From Nemopilema nomurai (taxonomy: Eukaryota > Cnidaria > Scyphozoa > Rhizostomeae > Rhizostomatidae), in NCBI GenBank assembly GCA_003864495.1, contig ML133365.1:2177856-2241855 (forward strand): a stretch of DNA of 64,000 bases, written 5' to 3'. Positions 9,889 to 22,003 of this stretch are shown piece after piece; position 1 is the first letter of the stretch; every line of letters starts with the position of its first letter. Position numbers and translations under genes: made by a program. Below the pieces are notes generated by a model. That model did no database searches. It was not told where the DNA came from and saw nothing but the letters and a program-made list of their open reading frames with translations.

Positions 9889-12800
9889 ATGTTTTCTTTT
9901 AAAGTTCCACTGAAAAAGACTTTTTGCCTTGAATGTGCGTCAAGTTTTTGCAAATGTCTATTTTTGGGCCTAAGTGATTCCACTGTCACATTTGAGGTGT
10001 GTTCTGAAAACCGAGCGATTTCACAGCAACTGAAACAAGGCTTGATAGTGTGGGTTAACGTTTCTGTAGATGGTTATTCTATTACAAGACAAGTTTTGCT
10101 ACACCGAGCCAAAATTCTCTGAATGTGTAAACGAGAACGCGAATGTCTACTCGAATGTGTAAACGAATGTCGCTTTGTAAATTGCAGACCACAGCAATCA
10201 TTTGTCTACTGTGTAGCAAAAAGATATGGGAAAAAGAAAAGAGTCAGACAGTCAGCGAAGATGAATTAAAAAGATTAGCTGAAACTGCTGAAAAGTATGT
10301 CGCACTTTCTCGCACTTGTTCATTTAACGCCAATCGATAGGCAATTATGCCTATGACATGAACCCCGTCCATTTCTCTGTGTATATTTTGGATTTTCCAT
10401 ATCTTCTTTTTTCTCTTAAAATGAGAACGGAAAAAATATGGCTATTAGTATTCTTTCATATTTACATTTAACATGCTCATACATTTAATTCTTAGATGGT
10501 CAAAAATCCAGATTCTACAAGCTGAAGACATTTACTGTAAGTTTTCTCGTGTGTATTTAAGACTGAATTCAGATCATTATACTAGCCAAACATTTTTTCG
10601 TTCAGCATGCAGATGCAAATTTGATTCTCACGTTTTTCGCAAAGCTAAAAAGTATGGTTGCATATGGATTCTAATCTTGAAAAAATGGAAGAAGTAGATG
10701 AAGAAAATTGTGGTCTTTCTAATGACAATCACAGATCAAGACATATACAACCCCGATTGAAATCCATCAGAGCGTTTTGCTTCGTTTGTAACATTAGCTC
10801 GAAGGATGATGCAAAAATCTGCAATGAGAGTGGTTTAGGATGTTCTGAAGATAAATCAACTAAAAAACTTCTGGAATGCCTTGAGGCGTACAAGGAGGGC
10901 CATCCTCAATTCGAGGCAGCCAAGCGTCTGAAATTATTCGTTATTGGATACGCACATGACATTTTTGCCATAGATATTTTCTACCATAAAAATGTTACTC
11001 CTCATTGCACTGCGCAAAACATCAAAATGAAGATTGGAAGAGGAGCAGGTAATGCAAGAGTTAGCCTTTAAAAAAGCTAATATATATATTGGATAAGTTC
11101 ATACAGTTATTTGAACGAAAGGTAATTTTAAATAAAGATGCGTACATCATGAATGAGTTGATGACAGACATCAAAGAAATGTGCGAAGACCCGTCCATAC
11201 CAGAACCTTTCATAAACCATACCTACCAATTGAAAATTAGACTGATATATATATTTGGCTCTAGGAATGGTTTCTGTAGAATAGGAAAACACCAAGTTGT
11301 TTATAAAGCCAGCTTAGATCCATGCTTGTTTCTGCAAGGAGCTGGTTTGCGGGATGACGACCTGACAAAAGCATTTGCTAAGATGGTGCGTTGAAAGCTG
11401 GACAATGAAGATTGCCAAAATTCTGCTATGGGCTTTGAAGCGAGGGCATTGCCTGGGTGTTGACGAAGATAGCAAATGATCTCCAATCTGGAAGCGAGCC
11501 AAAAATGCTCGATCTGATTGGATCATGGACAGATTTCATGAAATTGGTCAGCGAAAAAGTTACGTCAAAGAGCCATCTAGAATATCTTAAAGCTGTTCCA
11601 CTACCTCCTGGGGATTAGGGAGGAATGGTGGATAGATTCGGATGCCATTGCAGCTGGGTCTTTAGATAAAGCAGCTAAGGCAGACGTTACTTTAGGGCAG
11701 TCAGGCTACATAAGCAGTCGTTTGAGACCTTGCTTTGCTTCAAGATTAGTAAATACTGCAAACCAGAAGAATTTCCTGGTTGCTTTTCTGATGCTATTGA
11801 ACAACTAAGATTGAAACCATTGCCAGAAAATCTAAACGCCGTTTTACATAATGCTGAGTTTGAAACTTTTATTGAACGTCTTTTGAAAAATAGTGGGACT
11901 CAATCACAAATGATTGTAGAGTACACTAAGGACGTATCCCACCTTCTTTCAATGATAAATTCAGTCCGCGAAATCGACATTCAAAAGCATCTTGGAGCAG
12001 AGCGTGCTCTACTTCCTCTACTGTTTGCCTTTGAGCATCCAAAATACTCAAGATTTCTTACATATCAACATGTCATGCTTTGCCAGCTAGAAATGACCAA
12101 TCCAGCAGCTTGGGAAGATTTGACAACAAATGGATTTGGTGTTAGTCTAACTGGCTTACCGTTCTCTACTAAGCATGGCGATTTAATCATTGAAACCACT
12201 ATCAACCAAGACGTCGAGGTTCGAGGGGGACCAATGCAAAGCAGTTACAGCACAAACATACAAGCTGCACAGAACGCATTTTTGTGCAATGGCAAAAATA
12301 AGATAGAACTAATAAGATTTCTGGTTTCATATTATAAAGCAGAAAAGGTTAGGCGCAAGCTTACAATGCCACTCATCTTCGCAGAGTCTTCTAAGACCTG
12401 GAAGATTGAAAGACATAGAATCGAAGCACTAGAAGGTTTCAACCACAACGAAGCTGATACAAGGGTTGTTCTGCATGCAGCAAAGTCGGAGAGACCTGTC
12501 ATTGTTGTGGCTATTGACACAAATATATTAATTCTTTCAGTATATGCACCCAACATCGTCAATCCACAAAATACTTGGCTGATGAAAGCTGACAAACTGA
12601 ACATGGTTGACATAGGATCGGTTTCCAAAAAATATTGTTCTGATGTGTGCAATGTCTTACCTGCTTACCATACATTACAGGATGTGACACTACATCGTAC
12701 CCATATGGTATTGGAAAAATCAAAACTTTCAAGAAAATTTTAAGCCACAACAAAGTGAATTTGCTTTAAAAATTTGGAGATTCTCTTTCTTCAGTCGAGG

Positions 12801-13190
12801 ACTTGAATGATGCTAAAAAAATATGCAAACCATTTTATATGCCGGTAAATCAGAGGAAAGCCTTATTCAGACATGATCAAAGATGTTCGAAAAACAACAG
12901 GCAAAGTCTAGCTTGCAGTTACTGCCGGATCCAAATAGCTTAGATCAGCATCTAAAGAGTGCTGACCTTCAAACATTCATTTGGAGAAAATGTTCACAGC
13001 ACAACGTAAATTACGTCTCTGCTGAGGGAAGAGGATGGGTTTCAACAGAAAATGATCTTAGGCCATTATGGTTTAGCTGTCCACAGTTACCACCAAGTTT
13101 AACACGAAAATGCAAAAACGAAGAAAGCCTTTAACTCAAGAATCGTATTATCAAGCTGATGACGACGAAAACTATAAAAAGTTGGTGTTT
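9889..13190 (+). pseudogene. Repetitive metazoan protein family ('NEADTR...GCDTTS' type), broken copy 1
   Basis: Several frames on the same strand join into one decayed gene. Likely N-terminal pieces: 10143-10340 ('IICLLCSKKIW') and 10664-11071 ('AFCFVCN', 'CLEAYKEGHPQFEAAKRL'). The longest frame (11730-12743) has 'LPLLFAFEHPKYSRFL', 'NGFGVSLTGLPFSTKHGD', 'EVRGGPMQSSYST', 'NHNEADTRVVLHA' and 'IDTNILILSVYA'. A 1-bp loss near 12681 hides the conserved 'GCDTTSYPYGIGKIKTF', which is readable in the next frame. The C-terminal piece (12883-13135) has 'LLPDPNSLDQHLKSA', 'FIWRKCSQ' and 'PLWFSCPQLPPSL'. I recognise the family as a multi-copy protein in cnidarian and other invertebrate gene sets, with a possible PIN-like acidic core (DTD/GCDTTS), but I know of no assigned function. 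The region has at least five breaks. Confidence 0.6.
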
Positions 13191-13890
13191 TCAGAGAAGA
13201 ACCACCAAGAAAGGGACAGCGACGAACGGCCATTGATCATCTTTTTAATGTATACGATGCAGAAGATGAGCAAGACAAACATGAAAGAAGTGATTCTGAT
13301 TGACAGACAACAAAGCAATACTAGCTTCATTGCGATGTCATTTCAGATTACATACTCTTTCGAGAATTATCCTTGTCAGTTATTTGCAGTTAACTTAATT
13401 CCCGTTCCTTAAAGTAGTTACATTTTTTCAGTTATGTGATGTTTTGTTCATTTAACCAGCTACAATCTCTAACAGTTCTACTTTATACAGATACCTGCTT
13501 AGTTATGCAACACAAAATTTTGATTTAATCTCTACTATCCTATCTTTCTCAGTGGATCAAATTGCCTGTTTCAGTGAAATTCCTACTACAAACTCTATCA
13601 TTATTTTTACTTCTCAATGAAATACGATATATAATTCGAGATGATGACGTCATCACAAAAATTTAAAAGTCACTAAAAATTAACTTGCTATATGTCATTT
13701 GAAGGGTCTTGATGTTCTCTATTCAAAAATCTATATATTGTTGGCTTTAGCTCAAAATGTAAGGTAGTAGGAGTATAAAACATGTTTTGAGTTGACATTT
13801 TATGACATCATCAAAAATTGAACTTCCGTTAAAGATAACAATTTGTACTTGGCATTTCAACATGTCAAGCTGCAGGATATTAGATCAAAG
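13191..13890. other. Spacer between two family copies; no gene recognised
   Basis: 13110-13412 may include the acidic tail of the gene to the left ('QADDDENYKKL'). Beyond that I see only AT-rich sequence, including TTTTATGACATCATCAAAA and GATGACGTCATCAC, two loosely similar words about 150 bp apart. Confidence 0.4.
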
Positions 13891-13901
13891 CAAGAAGTAG
13901 C

Positions 13902-14470
13902 ATGAATGACCTTCTGGTTAATGGCTTTGGTGGTTCACTCTGTGGAAAATCATACTCAACTAGTCATGGTGACTTGATAACGGAAACAACCATTAACAGG
14001 GAGGTAAGGGTCAGAGGGGGCCCTATACAAGGTGGATTTAGCACCGATGAGAAGGCCGCTGATATCTTAGAAAGACCAGTCATTTTATGGCAAAAGTTTG
14101 AGCCAAACTGAAAGAATGTTTTGATGTTTTGATACAGAAGCACGAATAAAGAAGAAGCACAACTGGGATAAAGAAGCACGAAGCAATGATCGAAGGTCTT
14201 GTTTTGCAGCTTCATAAGTATTGTGATCCATTCCTAGATCGTCCTGCAAGACGTTTCAAAACTGGAGCTGAAATCGAGCCATTGGTCATTGAGGGACATC
14301 TAAATTCATCTGCAGTAGGAGAAGCGAAGTATGCTGAGTTTATTGACAAAAGGCTCAAAGCCAAAGAAAATGGGGTTAGTATATTTGCATCAATAAAAAA
14401 TCCTAGGATCGAAACTGGCATGGAGCGTTATATCTTGTATGTGCATCTCTTACATGGAGTATTTACGTAA
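13902..14470 (+). pseudogene. Second fragment of the 'NEADTR...GCDTTS' family
   Basis: 13902-14111 reads 'VNGFGGSLCGKSYSTSHGD' and 'REVRVRGGPIQGGFST', aligning with 'NGFGVSLTGLPFSTKHGD...EVRGGPMQSSYST' of copy 1. The next frame (14186-14470) reads 'QLHKYCDPFLDRPARRFKTG' and 'EFIDKRLKAKENGVS', which belongs just downstream in this family. The segments are separated by a frame break near 14110. The fragment lacks both ends. Because it carries only the middle of the protein, it is a separate truncated copy and not a continuation of copy 1. Confidence 0.6.
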
Positions 14471-14657
14471 TAAGTGCGAATCACTACAATGCTCCCTATT
14501 TTGAAAGAACAAAACAAACATTAGTGTCTAAAGTTTTAAAATCACTCTTGTGTTTCCTTCATCTGGTTAAATTAGATTCTTTTACTGTTCCATGTCCAAA
14601 AACTGGTATTCTTGATCGCTTTGAGCCTCTATGTGAAACATTATCATTATTCTCAAC

Positions 14658-14990
14658 TTATTTATTTTGTCTCTTTTCATTGCTCTTTGGCTGCCTATTC
14701 TTTGTTTTGTTATCTGTATCTTCATAATCGTCTTCCATCGTTTCATAATGTGGTACTTTCTTGAAATGGGAATTGTTTCTTTTGATGATCTGACATTTGT
14801 TCTTTGCTACAACTCTTGTTCCTTTAATCTGAATGACAGTGAATCGCTCTGGACTAAACTTTGGCGTTATCTAGTTTCTTTTTTTTGTAGGAAAATAACA
14901 ATGTCTCCTTCTTTTATGGCAGATCTCCTTCTTTCAAGAAAAAAAATTAAAATAAGGCCTGCGTTTATTGCAGCAGCCATGTTTGTTGTT
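14658..14990 (-). pseudogene. Ty3/Gypsy integrase C-terminal tail fragment
   Basis: The minus strand reads 'IKEGDIVIFLQKKET' and, after a frame break near 14876, 'ITPKFSPERFTVIQIKGTR', 'VVAKNKCQIIKRNNSHFKKVP' in two adjoining parts, then an acidic tail ending at TAA 14658-14660. The pattern basic linker, 'GD.V', 'F.P..F.V....GT.V.AK....I.RN.SHFKK' is typical of the C-terminal end of Gypsy integrases. No catalytic core, RT or LTR was found next to it. It is the 3' end of an older element; the hAT at 15095 lies just upstream of it. Confidence 0.6.
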
Positions 14991-15094
14991 GAGTTTTGCC
15001 CGCCAGTTTTTCCAGCTCAAACTTTACCTAGTTTCCAGCATAGTTACTGCAGGCAACTGCAGGCAATTGCAAACAAAACGTTTCTATTTGCCTA

Positions 15095-18080
15095 CAGTGG
15101 CGGCTCGTGGCTTTTACAAGTGGGAGGGCAGGCCATCAATATTCTCATGGCGCATGCGCAAATGCATTTGAAACATCTGATATCAGAATGCAATGAAAGA
15201 TAAAGTAATCATGCTACGTTTTTGTAAAAATACTAGCCCTAGGTCTTTCAAAGTTAAAAGCTGCTTTACTTAACCGGGAAATTATAGACCATGGAAGCGT
15301 CAAAAATTTCATTTTGTTAACAAAGCAACCAAGAGAAATTTGCTCATAAATTTAGCAGAACTTAAAATCTGGATAAAGGTACCAAACTGCACATTAGATG
15401 AATTCATTTTTAATCTGAAGACAGAAAACTTCTTATGTAGAATTGATTTTATAAAATCAAGAAGGAGCCTTATAAAACCATAAGGATAACTTATAATTTG
15501 TACTGACAGAAACATTTCTCAAACAAGAATGGAAAAAAAACAAAGAAGAATTTATATCAAGTCAATATCATTTCTTGTACAAGAATTTAGCCCTTCTATT
15601 TTTAAGGTTTGCAAAAGCATTTATAACATGAAAATTAAAGTCCACAAAGTTTCTTATGAGACTTTTTTCCATTGACAGCATTGCCAGAGCATTAAGTCTC
15701 TCCTCTGACATTGTGTTTCGTAAAAATGTCTTGACTCGTTTGAGTGTTGAGAAACATCTCTCTGCTTCAGATGAAGACATTGGTATTGTCATTAAAAGCT
15801 TCAAAAGCCCTACTGTTTCAGAGAAGGTATCCTTAAGGTTGTTCTCCTTTAGAAGCTGGAGTAATGCAACAGCTCCACAGCAATTGCTAAACTCTGGTCT
15901 GCTATATAACACTGAAAGCTCAGATTTCAGTTTTACTCCATCTAAAAAGGGGAATGATTCGATTGCCTTCTTCAAAACTTCTGATGGGAAGCATTGGTCA
16001 TATCTCGAAAAGGAGTCACTTTCAAGTAAAGTAGCAGTGGTAAGGTGGTCAGTGAAGTCAAATCTCTGGCAGCAATTTACAATTATAATGTCACACACTT
16101 CACTGAAAACTCTTGAATGTTCTGCATCAGAGGTCTCATAACGTGGCCTTTTGGCGGAAGAAGCAGCTGACTGTGTCTGTTGAAAAAGACTAGGTATCTT
16201 TTCCCTCACAATATTGATGGAATGGATGAAATTTTGTATGTTCTTCTTAATAGATACAGGGCATATCTGGCGCTTTTGTAATTGAGCATACAGTATATCA
16301 ACATGTGGCATAAGATTGTCAAAAAATTCCAAATAAAGCAAGAAATCTTTGTCTTTGAGCCACCGTACAAGCCCACTTGCTTCTCGAAGAGATACCTGGT
16401 CCTTTTGCCAAGTCAAGATGATTTTTTCCAAGCAATGAATAATATCATCTTTGTGTTCAAACACTGTGAAGACAATTCTACTCCTGAAGTTCCACCTTGT
16501 CTGCACAGAACGTGGAATCCTTCTGGCAACACACTCATCAAGGCAGGCAGTACGCTTTGGAGATCTTGAAAAAAAGGCGGAAAATCCATTCAGGTTGGCA
16601 AAGAATACCCTGACACTAGATATCTGGGATGCAGTCTGCTGAAGAACAAGGTTGAGTTGATGAGCATAGCAGTGAACATAATGAGCATTTGGGTAAGACT
16701 CCTTTACAATGCTCTGGACTACTCTTTGGCTGCCACTCATAACTGCTGCACCATCATAGCTTTGTGCAATAAGCTTTTCCTTATCTTCTGCACTTGGTAG
16801 AACATGGTCTAAGCAATTAAGCACATTTGCTGATATTGTCTCAGCATCACTTTGAGATAAATTGGCAAAGGACCAAAACCTTTCAACAATTTTTCCAGAG
16901 ACAACATATCTGAGCACAACAACATTCTGCATTAAGGTGGAAACATCTGTTGTGTCATCTGATATTATTGAAACAAACTTGGCCTCTTTAATCTCTTTCT
17001 GTATTTGCTCTTGTGCTATCTTGTACATAATATCAAGCAACTCATTCTGGATAGTTTTTGATGTGCCCTTGAAAACTGTAGCAGTTTCAAAATGTTGGCT
17101 TAAAACTGAGTCCAGTGCAGCAGCAAAGTTCACCAATCCACGAAAAACCCCAGGGTTGTCAGAATCGTCTGTCTCGTCGTGGCCCCTTAATGCCAGCTCA
17201 AAAGCACCACAAAACTTCACACGGTCAATAATCCTTGAAAGAACGTGGCGATTTTTTTCAACTTCGATATTGTGTTCTTGAACTGAAGCACGATATGCAT
17301 GGCTCAACTGCTCAGCAATTTTGGAATGACCAAAAAATGCAAGGTTGAGACAATTATCAACGTGGCTATTGCATTTAACATGGCGTTTCACCTTCTCAGA
17401 CAAATGCTTCCAATCATTCACCCCTGTGTCTGTCCAAGCTTTTTCACGTAGTGCTCAGCCAAAGAGCAAGCAAGGAAAACAGTATACCTTCCCTGAATCG
17501 CTGCATCCAGTTAGCCAACTGTACTTCGAGTACCATGTTGTTGTAAAGCGACGACTGTTTGCTGGTGTTTTAGTGTTAAATACCGAAAGATCAGGCCTAT
17601 CTGGACCCAAACGTTTTACCTCGATAATCGATAGAAGGGTCGAGTTTGCAAATTTTTCACTATGTTCATGGTTCAACGTTGATCGTCATGGAGCACAGAA
17701 GAAAATATAGCCTCGCTTCTGAGACTCTTGAGCGATGATGTCATTTTATGGGCAACATAATTCTTGCCCCGAATTCCTCCGAATCAGCCAATCATAGGCC
17801 GCGTTTTGCCAGGCTCAAGGTCGAAAATTAGCTTGTGCGCATGTTGTCTAGGGGCAAAAAAAAATTTGCCCGTATAATGACATCATTGCTCTAGCGACCC
17901 AAAGTGAGGCTCAGGACGGAACGCGATACACGAAGCAGGAAACTTTTCTAGCAGAGATGCAAAGTTATATAATAACCGAAGTAAGATTAGCTTTAAAAGT
18001 AAACGACAACATCTTAGATTTCCTTCAAATCATTTTGAGGGGGCATTGCCCCAGATGCCCATTAGCAAAAGCCGCCACTG
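15095..18080. mobile_element. hAT DNA transposon, 2,986 bp
   Basis: The left end CAGTGGCGGCTCGTGGC matches the right end ...GCAAAAGCCGCCACTG in reverse complement over the terminal 10-11 bases. An 8-bp target duplication flanks it, TTTGCCTA (15087-15094) and TTTGCCTG (18081-18088), with 7 of 8 identical. CAGTGGCGGCTCGTG-type ends are typical of the hAT group whose transposase resembles ZMYM1-like proteins with a TTF zinc finger. It holds one minus-strand gene. Confidence 0.9.
15568..17676 (-). pseudogene. hAT transposase (TTF zinc finger, DUF4371-like, dimerisation domain), one in-frame stop
   Basis: One continuous minus-strand frame of about 700 codons, broken only by TGA at 17455-17457. 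Upstream of the stop: 'RRFTTTWYSKYSWLTGCS' and 'VYCFPCLLFG', the TTF-type zinc finger. Downstream: 'DWKHLSEKVKRH', 'SHVD', then the RNase H-like core 'FVSIISDDTTDVS' (Asp), 'AQSYDGAAVMSG' and 'YVHCYAHQLNLVL', and the C-terminal hAT dimerisation block 'SSSEAERCFSTLKRVKTFL' with 'RLNALAMLSMEKSL'. It ends at a stop at 15568. The first frame begins at TTG with a stop a few codons upstream, so a short 5' exon may be missing. The protein would bind the CAGTGGCGGC ends and cut by the hAT DDE mechanism. With so few lesions this is a fairly young copy. Confidence 0.85.
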
Positions 18081-18088
18081 TTTGCCTG

Positions 18089-18478
18089 TGATACTGTAAG
18101 GGTGAAAGATGGAAGATGGCAGAAAGCAGGCAGCCTTATGGCCCTGTTGCAAAACACGATTCGTTTGAAATTCAGTCACTAGCATGATTTATTTAGTTAT
18201 TCATGTATTTGTTAGTTCAACTTTTCTTTGCAAACATTTTGTATTGCCTTTGTTGGCCATCGTAAAAAGTGCAATATCAAAGGCATCAAGTAGGATTATC
18301 ACCTGTACAGCCATTGACGCCAACACTACTGTCATGTGATTTTTTAAGGAATACGCAGACCTCTGAAGCTGCTCTTTATACGGATTAACAGGCTTGATTC
18401 TAGGAAGTATTGTGCATTATAAAAGATTTATAATGCTACCTTTTACCTGTCCCAGTATGCCTACGAAGGTGTTGTATA
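18089..18478. other. No gene recognised
   Basis: Unique-looking AT-rich sequence between the hAT element and the BEL/Pao element. The last five bases (GTATA, 18474-18478) look like the target duplication of the latter. Confidence 0.45.
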
Positions 18479-18691
18479 CTACTAGTTTGCACACGCAGAT
18501 TCTTGAAGCATTGAGAACATATTCCTTTTCTTTAATCAAATATATACAAAACAAATCTATTTAACATATTACATGACTGATCTCGATGATGTCCACAATA
18601 CAACTCTCAAAATTCTAACATAAAAGACCGCGTGTCTGATTTCACACCTACAGCGAGGACTGGGCACGAGCCAAGCCACGTGATGTTAACA
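18479..18691 (-). repeat. 3' LTR of outer BEL/Pao element
   Basis: 213 bp, starting TGTTAACATCACGTGG on the minus strand, with the same length as 33183-33395. Just inside it a purine-rich run (CGGGAGAG, minus strand, about 18698-18711) is a likely polypurine tract. Confidence 0.9.
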
Positions 18692-18996
18692 ATACACTCT
18701 CCCGGTTTGGTGCACAAGGTGACCAAACAACTCGTAATACAATGTTATATTCTTAAAAACACACAAAACGTAAGATTAGGTTAAAATATCATAAAAAACA
18801 AAACTAAATTTCAACGATTTGAAGTGCGTCAAAGTAATTCTCCAATAATAGCTGCATTGCGCCATGGCCTACTATTATCCTCCTGCTGCGCTGGCTGTAC
18901 TTGCTGTTGCGCTGGCTGTACATGCTGCTGAGCAGGCGCGGTCTCTGCAAATTGGCTACGTATTTCTAATGGAATAAGATGTTTTAATGAGAGATT

Positions 18997-19860
18997 TTAT
19001 GTCTTTTTACCATCACCTGCTACCTGTACTTTTGCCGAACGCACTGATCCATCTTGTCCTGAATACAACTGTAAGATTTTAGCCAGCTTCCAAAAACTTC
19101 TTTTCTGCTGTTCATTACGTAGGATGACTACATCTCCCATTTCGATGATAGGCTCTTTACTTCCCTTTCTTGGACTGTAAGCTTCTAAAAGACTTAAAAG
19201 ATATTCAGATTTCCACCTGCAAGCAAACTGTGTTAAAAGCTTATGGTGATATCTAGCCCTTTCCGAAAGACCTTCGTACGTAGTTATTATTTCGTAATGC
19301 GCTTCATTTGGTAACCGTTGCAAGTTTCTGCTATTAATAAGCTGAGAAGGAGTGAGTGGGTATGACAATCCTTCTGAATCGTCATATACATAGGTTAGAG
19401 GTCGAGAATTTATGACGCTTTCAATTTCTACAAGAATAGTGCTTAGTTCCAATTTTGTAAGCAAGGAACGACCTATAAATTTGATAAGACATCGTTTGGT
19501 ACTACAGACAAGTCTTTCCCACATGCCTCCTTGCCATGGGGCTAATTCGATGATGAATTTCCATTTGACCCCTTGAGAAGTCAAATGCTCGTGGAGCTTA
19601 GGAGAACTCATAAGTTTCTTTATCTCCTTGGATGCTACTTTAAACGTTTTTGCGTTGTCTGAGATTATCGTTCCTGGCAGACCTCTTCGTGCACAAAAAC
19701 GACGAAATGCGAGAATGAAAGATTTTACGTCGAGAGACTCTACCAATTCCAAGTGTACTGCCCTTGTGACGGCACAAGTAAAGAGGCAAATATAACATTT
19801 ATCATTCTCTTTTTTGGCGACTATAAGAGGACCTGCGAAATCTATTCCTGTCGTCTACGC
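18997..19860 (-). pseudogene. BEL/Pao integrase core and DUF5641-like tail
   Basis: The frame opens at 'GIDFAGPLIVAKKEN' (first Asp), continues 'AVTRAVHLELVESL', 'PGTIISDNAKTF' (second Asp) and 'APWQGGMWERLV' (Glu), so the D,D,E set is complete. After 'LTPSQLINSRNLQ' comes the tail 'IEMGDVVILRNEQQKRSFW...', typical of the DUF5641 region that ends BEL/Pao polyproteins. The stop at 18997 is the natural end. Function: inserts the cDNA into the genome. This part is intact; its upstream frames are not. Confidence 0.8.
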
Positions 19861-20560
19861 GGAATTCTGGGAGATTTGTACTGAATACAGGCTTGTACGA
19901 TAAACCTTCGATTTTCTTACAAAGTACGCAATGACGAACGATATTTTTCACCTTTTCTCTCCCCTGCAGTATCCAGTATTTTTCTCGAAGTAAATTCTCT
20001 CGTATGCCGTTATGAAACACTCTGCTGTGACAATCTTCAATGAGAAGTTTTACATAATGATTGTCTGATTTTAGAAACACAGGCATTTTACTACTTTCGT
20101 CAATAGACGCATCACCTACTCGTGTCCTACACCTTAAGACCTTACTGTTGTCTAAAAACAGATTGAACTGATTGACGTGTAATGTGGTTTTGACTTTACT
20201 CCACCTACTAGATAACTGATTTCTTTTGGGAAAGCTTCGTTTTAGATTGACCTTATTAACAATTTTTCCGCCTAATTTATTTCCGTTACCGTGAGATTCT
20301 CTTGCCTGTTTGAGTCTAGTTTGCTGATTTTGGATTTAAGATTACTTGCGAATCTCTTAACCCATGCGATAGTACATAGCAACTTACCCTTGCTACAAAA
20401 CCGTGACGGGTCTACAGACTGATGAATACGAGGCTGCGTAGAACATTCCGTAATTACCATTGCATGAGTTATATTCGGTTCAAGTTTTAACCTTTCTGAC
20501 ATAGCTGAAGTTAATTCTGCCTTGCAATGATTTAGGCCAATTTTCTGGGCTAAGCTTTAA
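19802..20560 (-). pseudogene. BEL/Pao connection and H2C2 integrase zinc-binding segment
   Basis: Two frames: 20502-20272 ('CTIAWVKRFASNLKSK', the linker before integrase) and 20086-19802 ('LLIEDCHSRVFHNGIRENLL...ILQGREKVKNIVRHCVLCKK'). The second is the H-x-H / C-x2-C integrase zinc-binding unit (HSRVFHNG and CVLC). A frameshift near 19850 separates it from the integrase core. The RNase H C-terminus that should precede this segment is absent, an internal deletion at about 20,560. Confidence 0.7.
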
Positions 20561-20564
20561 GAAT

Positions 20565-22000
20565 TCAGGACAAGTATATGTGTTCAATCTTACACTTCAG
20601 CTCGTCCTGCAAGGTTGTCTTAATGTTGTTTACTAATTTTGCAAGCAAACATACACCTAACAATTCTAATCTCGGAATACTTTGCCTTTTAATTGGTGCA
20701 ACTTTAGATTTTGAGGCAACAAATTTAACCTCTACTTCTCCGGACTCATAAACAAATCGTAAATACACAACAGATGCATAGCCACGCTCGCTTCCATCCG
20801 AAAAACCGTGTATTTCTACATGCTCGACGTTTTTACCCTGTTGAAAAAAACACCTAGAAAGGTTAATATTATCAAAACTACGGAATTCGGATAACAAGGT
20901 ATCGTTTGTCTTTCTGTACTCCCCTTGTAGTTCTTCATCCCAACCTAGTTTATCGGTACAGAGCTGTTGAAAAAATGCTTTAAGATTTATGGTAAATACA
21001 CATAAAATGCCTAGGGGATCAAAGATTTTGGCTGATAAACGCAAAACAGACCGTTTGGAAGGGGGTAAGGATATAGCAAGGTTTGCTACATGTAATAAAT
21101 CAAGATAAAACGTATCCAGATTACAGTCCCAATTGACACCGAGTACTTTAGTACTGTTCCCTTGGTTCGGTGCCCCAACAGCATATTGAGAGTATGACTG
21201 ATCGTCCTCAGAAGTTTTACCTTTCTCAGTACCCTGTGACTGAGATTTCTGTTCGATAGAGCTGATTTTGTCAAGAAAAACTTTATTGTTTGAGTTCCAT
21301 TTGCAGAGATCGAAACCCCCTTGTGAGAAAATCTCTTTAGACGCTTTGTAGATATGGAGGGCATCCTCTACGGTGTCCGTACCGCATGACATATCGTCGG
21401 CATACAACCTGTTGAGAATACTAACGACACAAGGATTTGCTGCTTCGTATTGGGAAACATGTTTACGTATTGTTTCACTGAGAATAGCCGGGCTACATGT
21501 AAGACCAAAAAAAAATAAACGACAATAGCGATATTGAATTATTGACGGGTTTTCTTTAGAAATGTTGTCAAACCAAAGAAAGCGCAGAACGTCTCTCTCA
21601 CCTTCACTGATTCCAATTTGAAGGAAGTCCTTCTCGATATCGGCTGTAATTGCAACTGGACGTGCACGGAACCTTATCAATGTGTCAAACAACAATGGCA
21701 TATTATTATCACCTATTTCTAACCTATGCTACTCTGTGATGATTTTGCAGAGCCATCGAAAACAACACGTAATTTCGTTGTTTCCCTTTCATTGCAAATG
21801 ACACCACAATGACAAAGGAAATGTGCGGCGTTATTGTTCTCGTTCTCTTTCTGCACCCTTTCAATTACACCGCTGGCTTATTGATCTTTGAATATCTGAT
21901 CGTATTGTTCTAGAAGATTAGAATCCTTTCTTAATTTATGATACAAAGAATTTAATGAAGTTGTACACATTTTAAGATTAGAAGATGAAGGTTCAAATTT
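20565..22000 (-). pseudogene. BEL/Pao reverse transcriptase and RNase H
   Basis: The long frame 21701-20565 follows a short broken piece (about 21990-21702) that reads 'TTKLRVVFDGSAKS'. RT signatures: 'VAITADIEKDFLQIGI' (Asp), 'FGLTCSPAILSETIR' and 'LYADDMSCG', the YADD catalytic box at about 21391-21406. 'KVLGVNWD' and 'KIFDPLGILCVF' are BEL/Pao-typical. RNase H starts 'IHGFSDGSERGYASVVY' and includes 'RQSIPRLELLGVCLLA' but stops at 20565, so its second half is missing. Dead by truncation and frame breaks. Confidence 0.8.
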
Positions 22001-22003
22001 TTC

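Noticed and set aside
14667..15203. 178-codon plus-strand frame rich in hydrophobic residues
   Set aside because: It crosses the left border of the hAT element and is antisense to the Gypsy integrase tail, so it cannot be an old gene.
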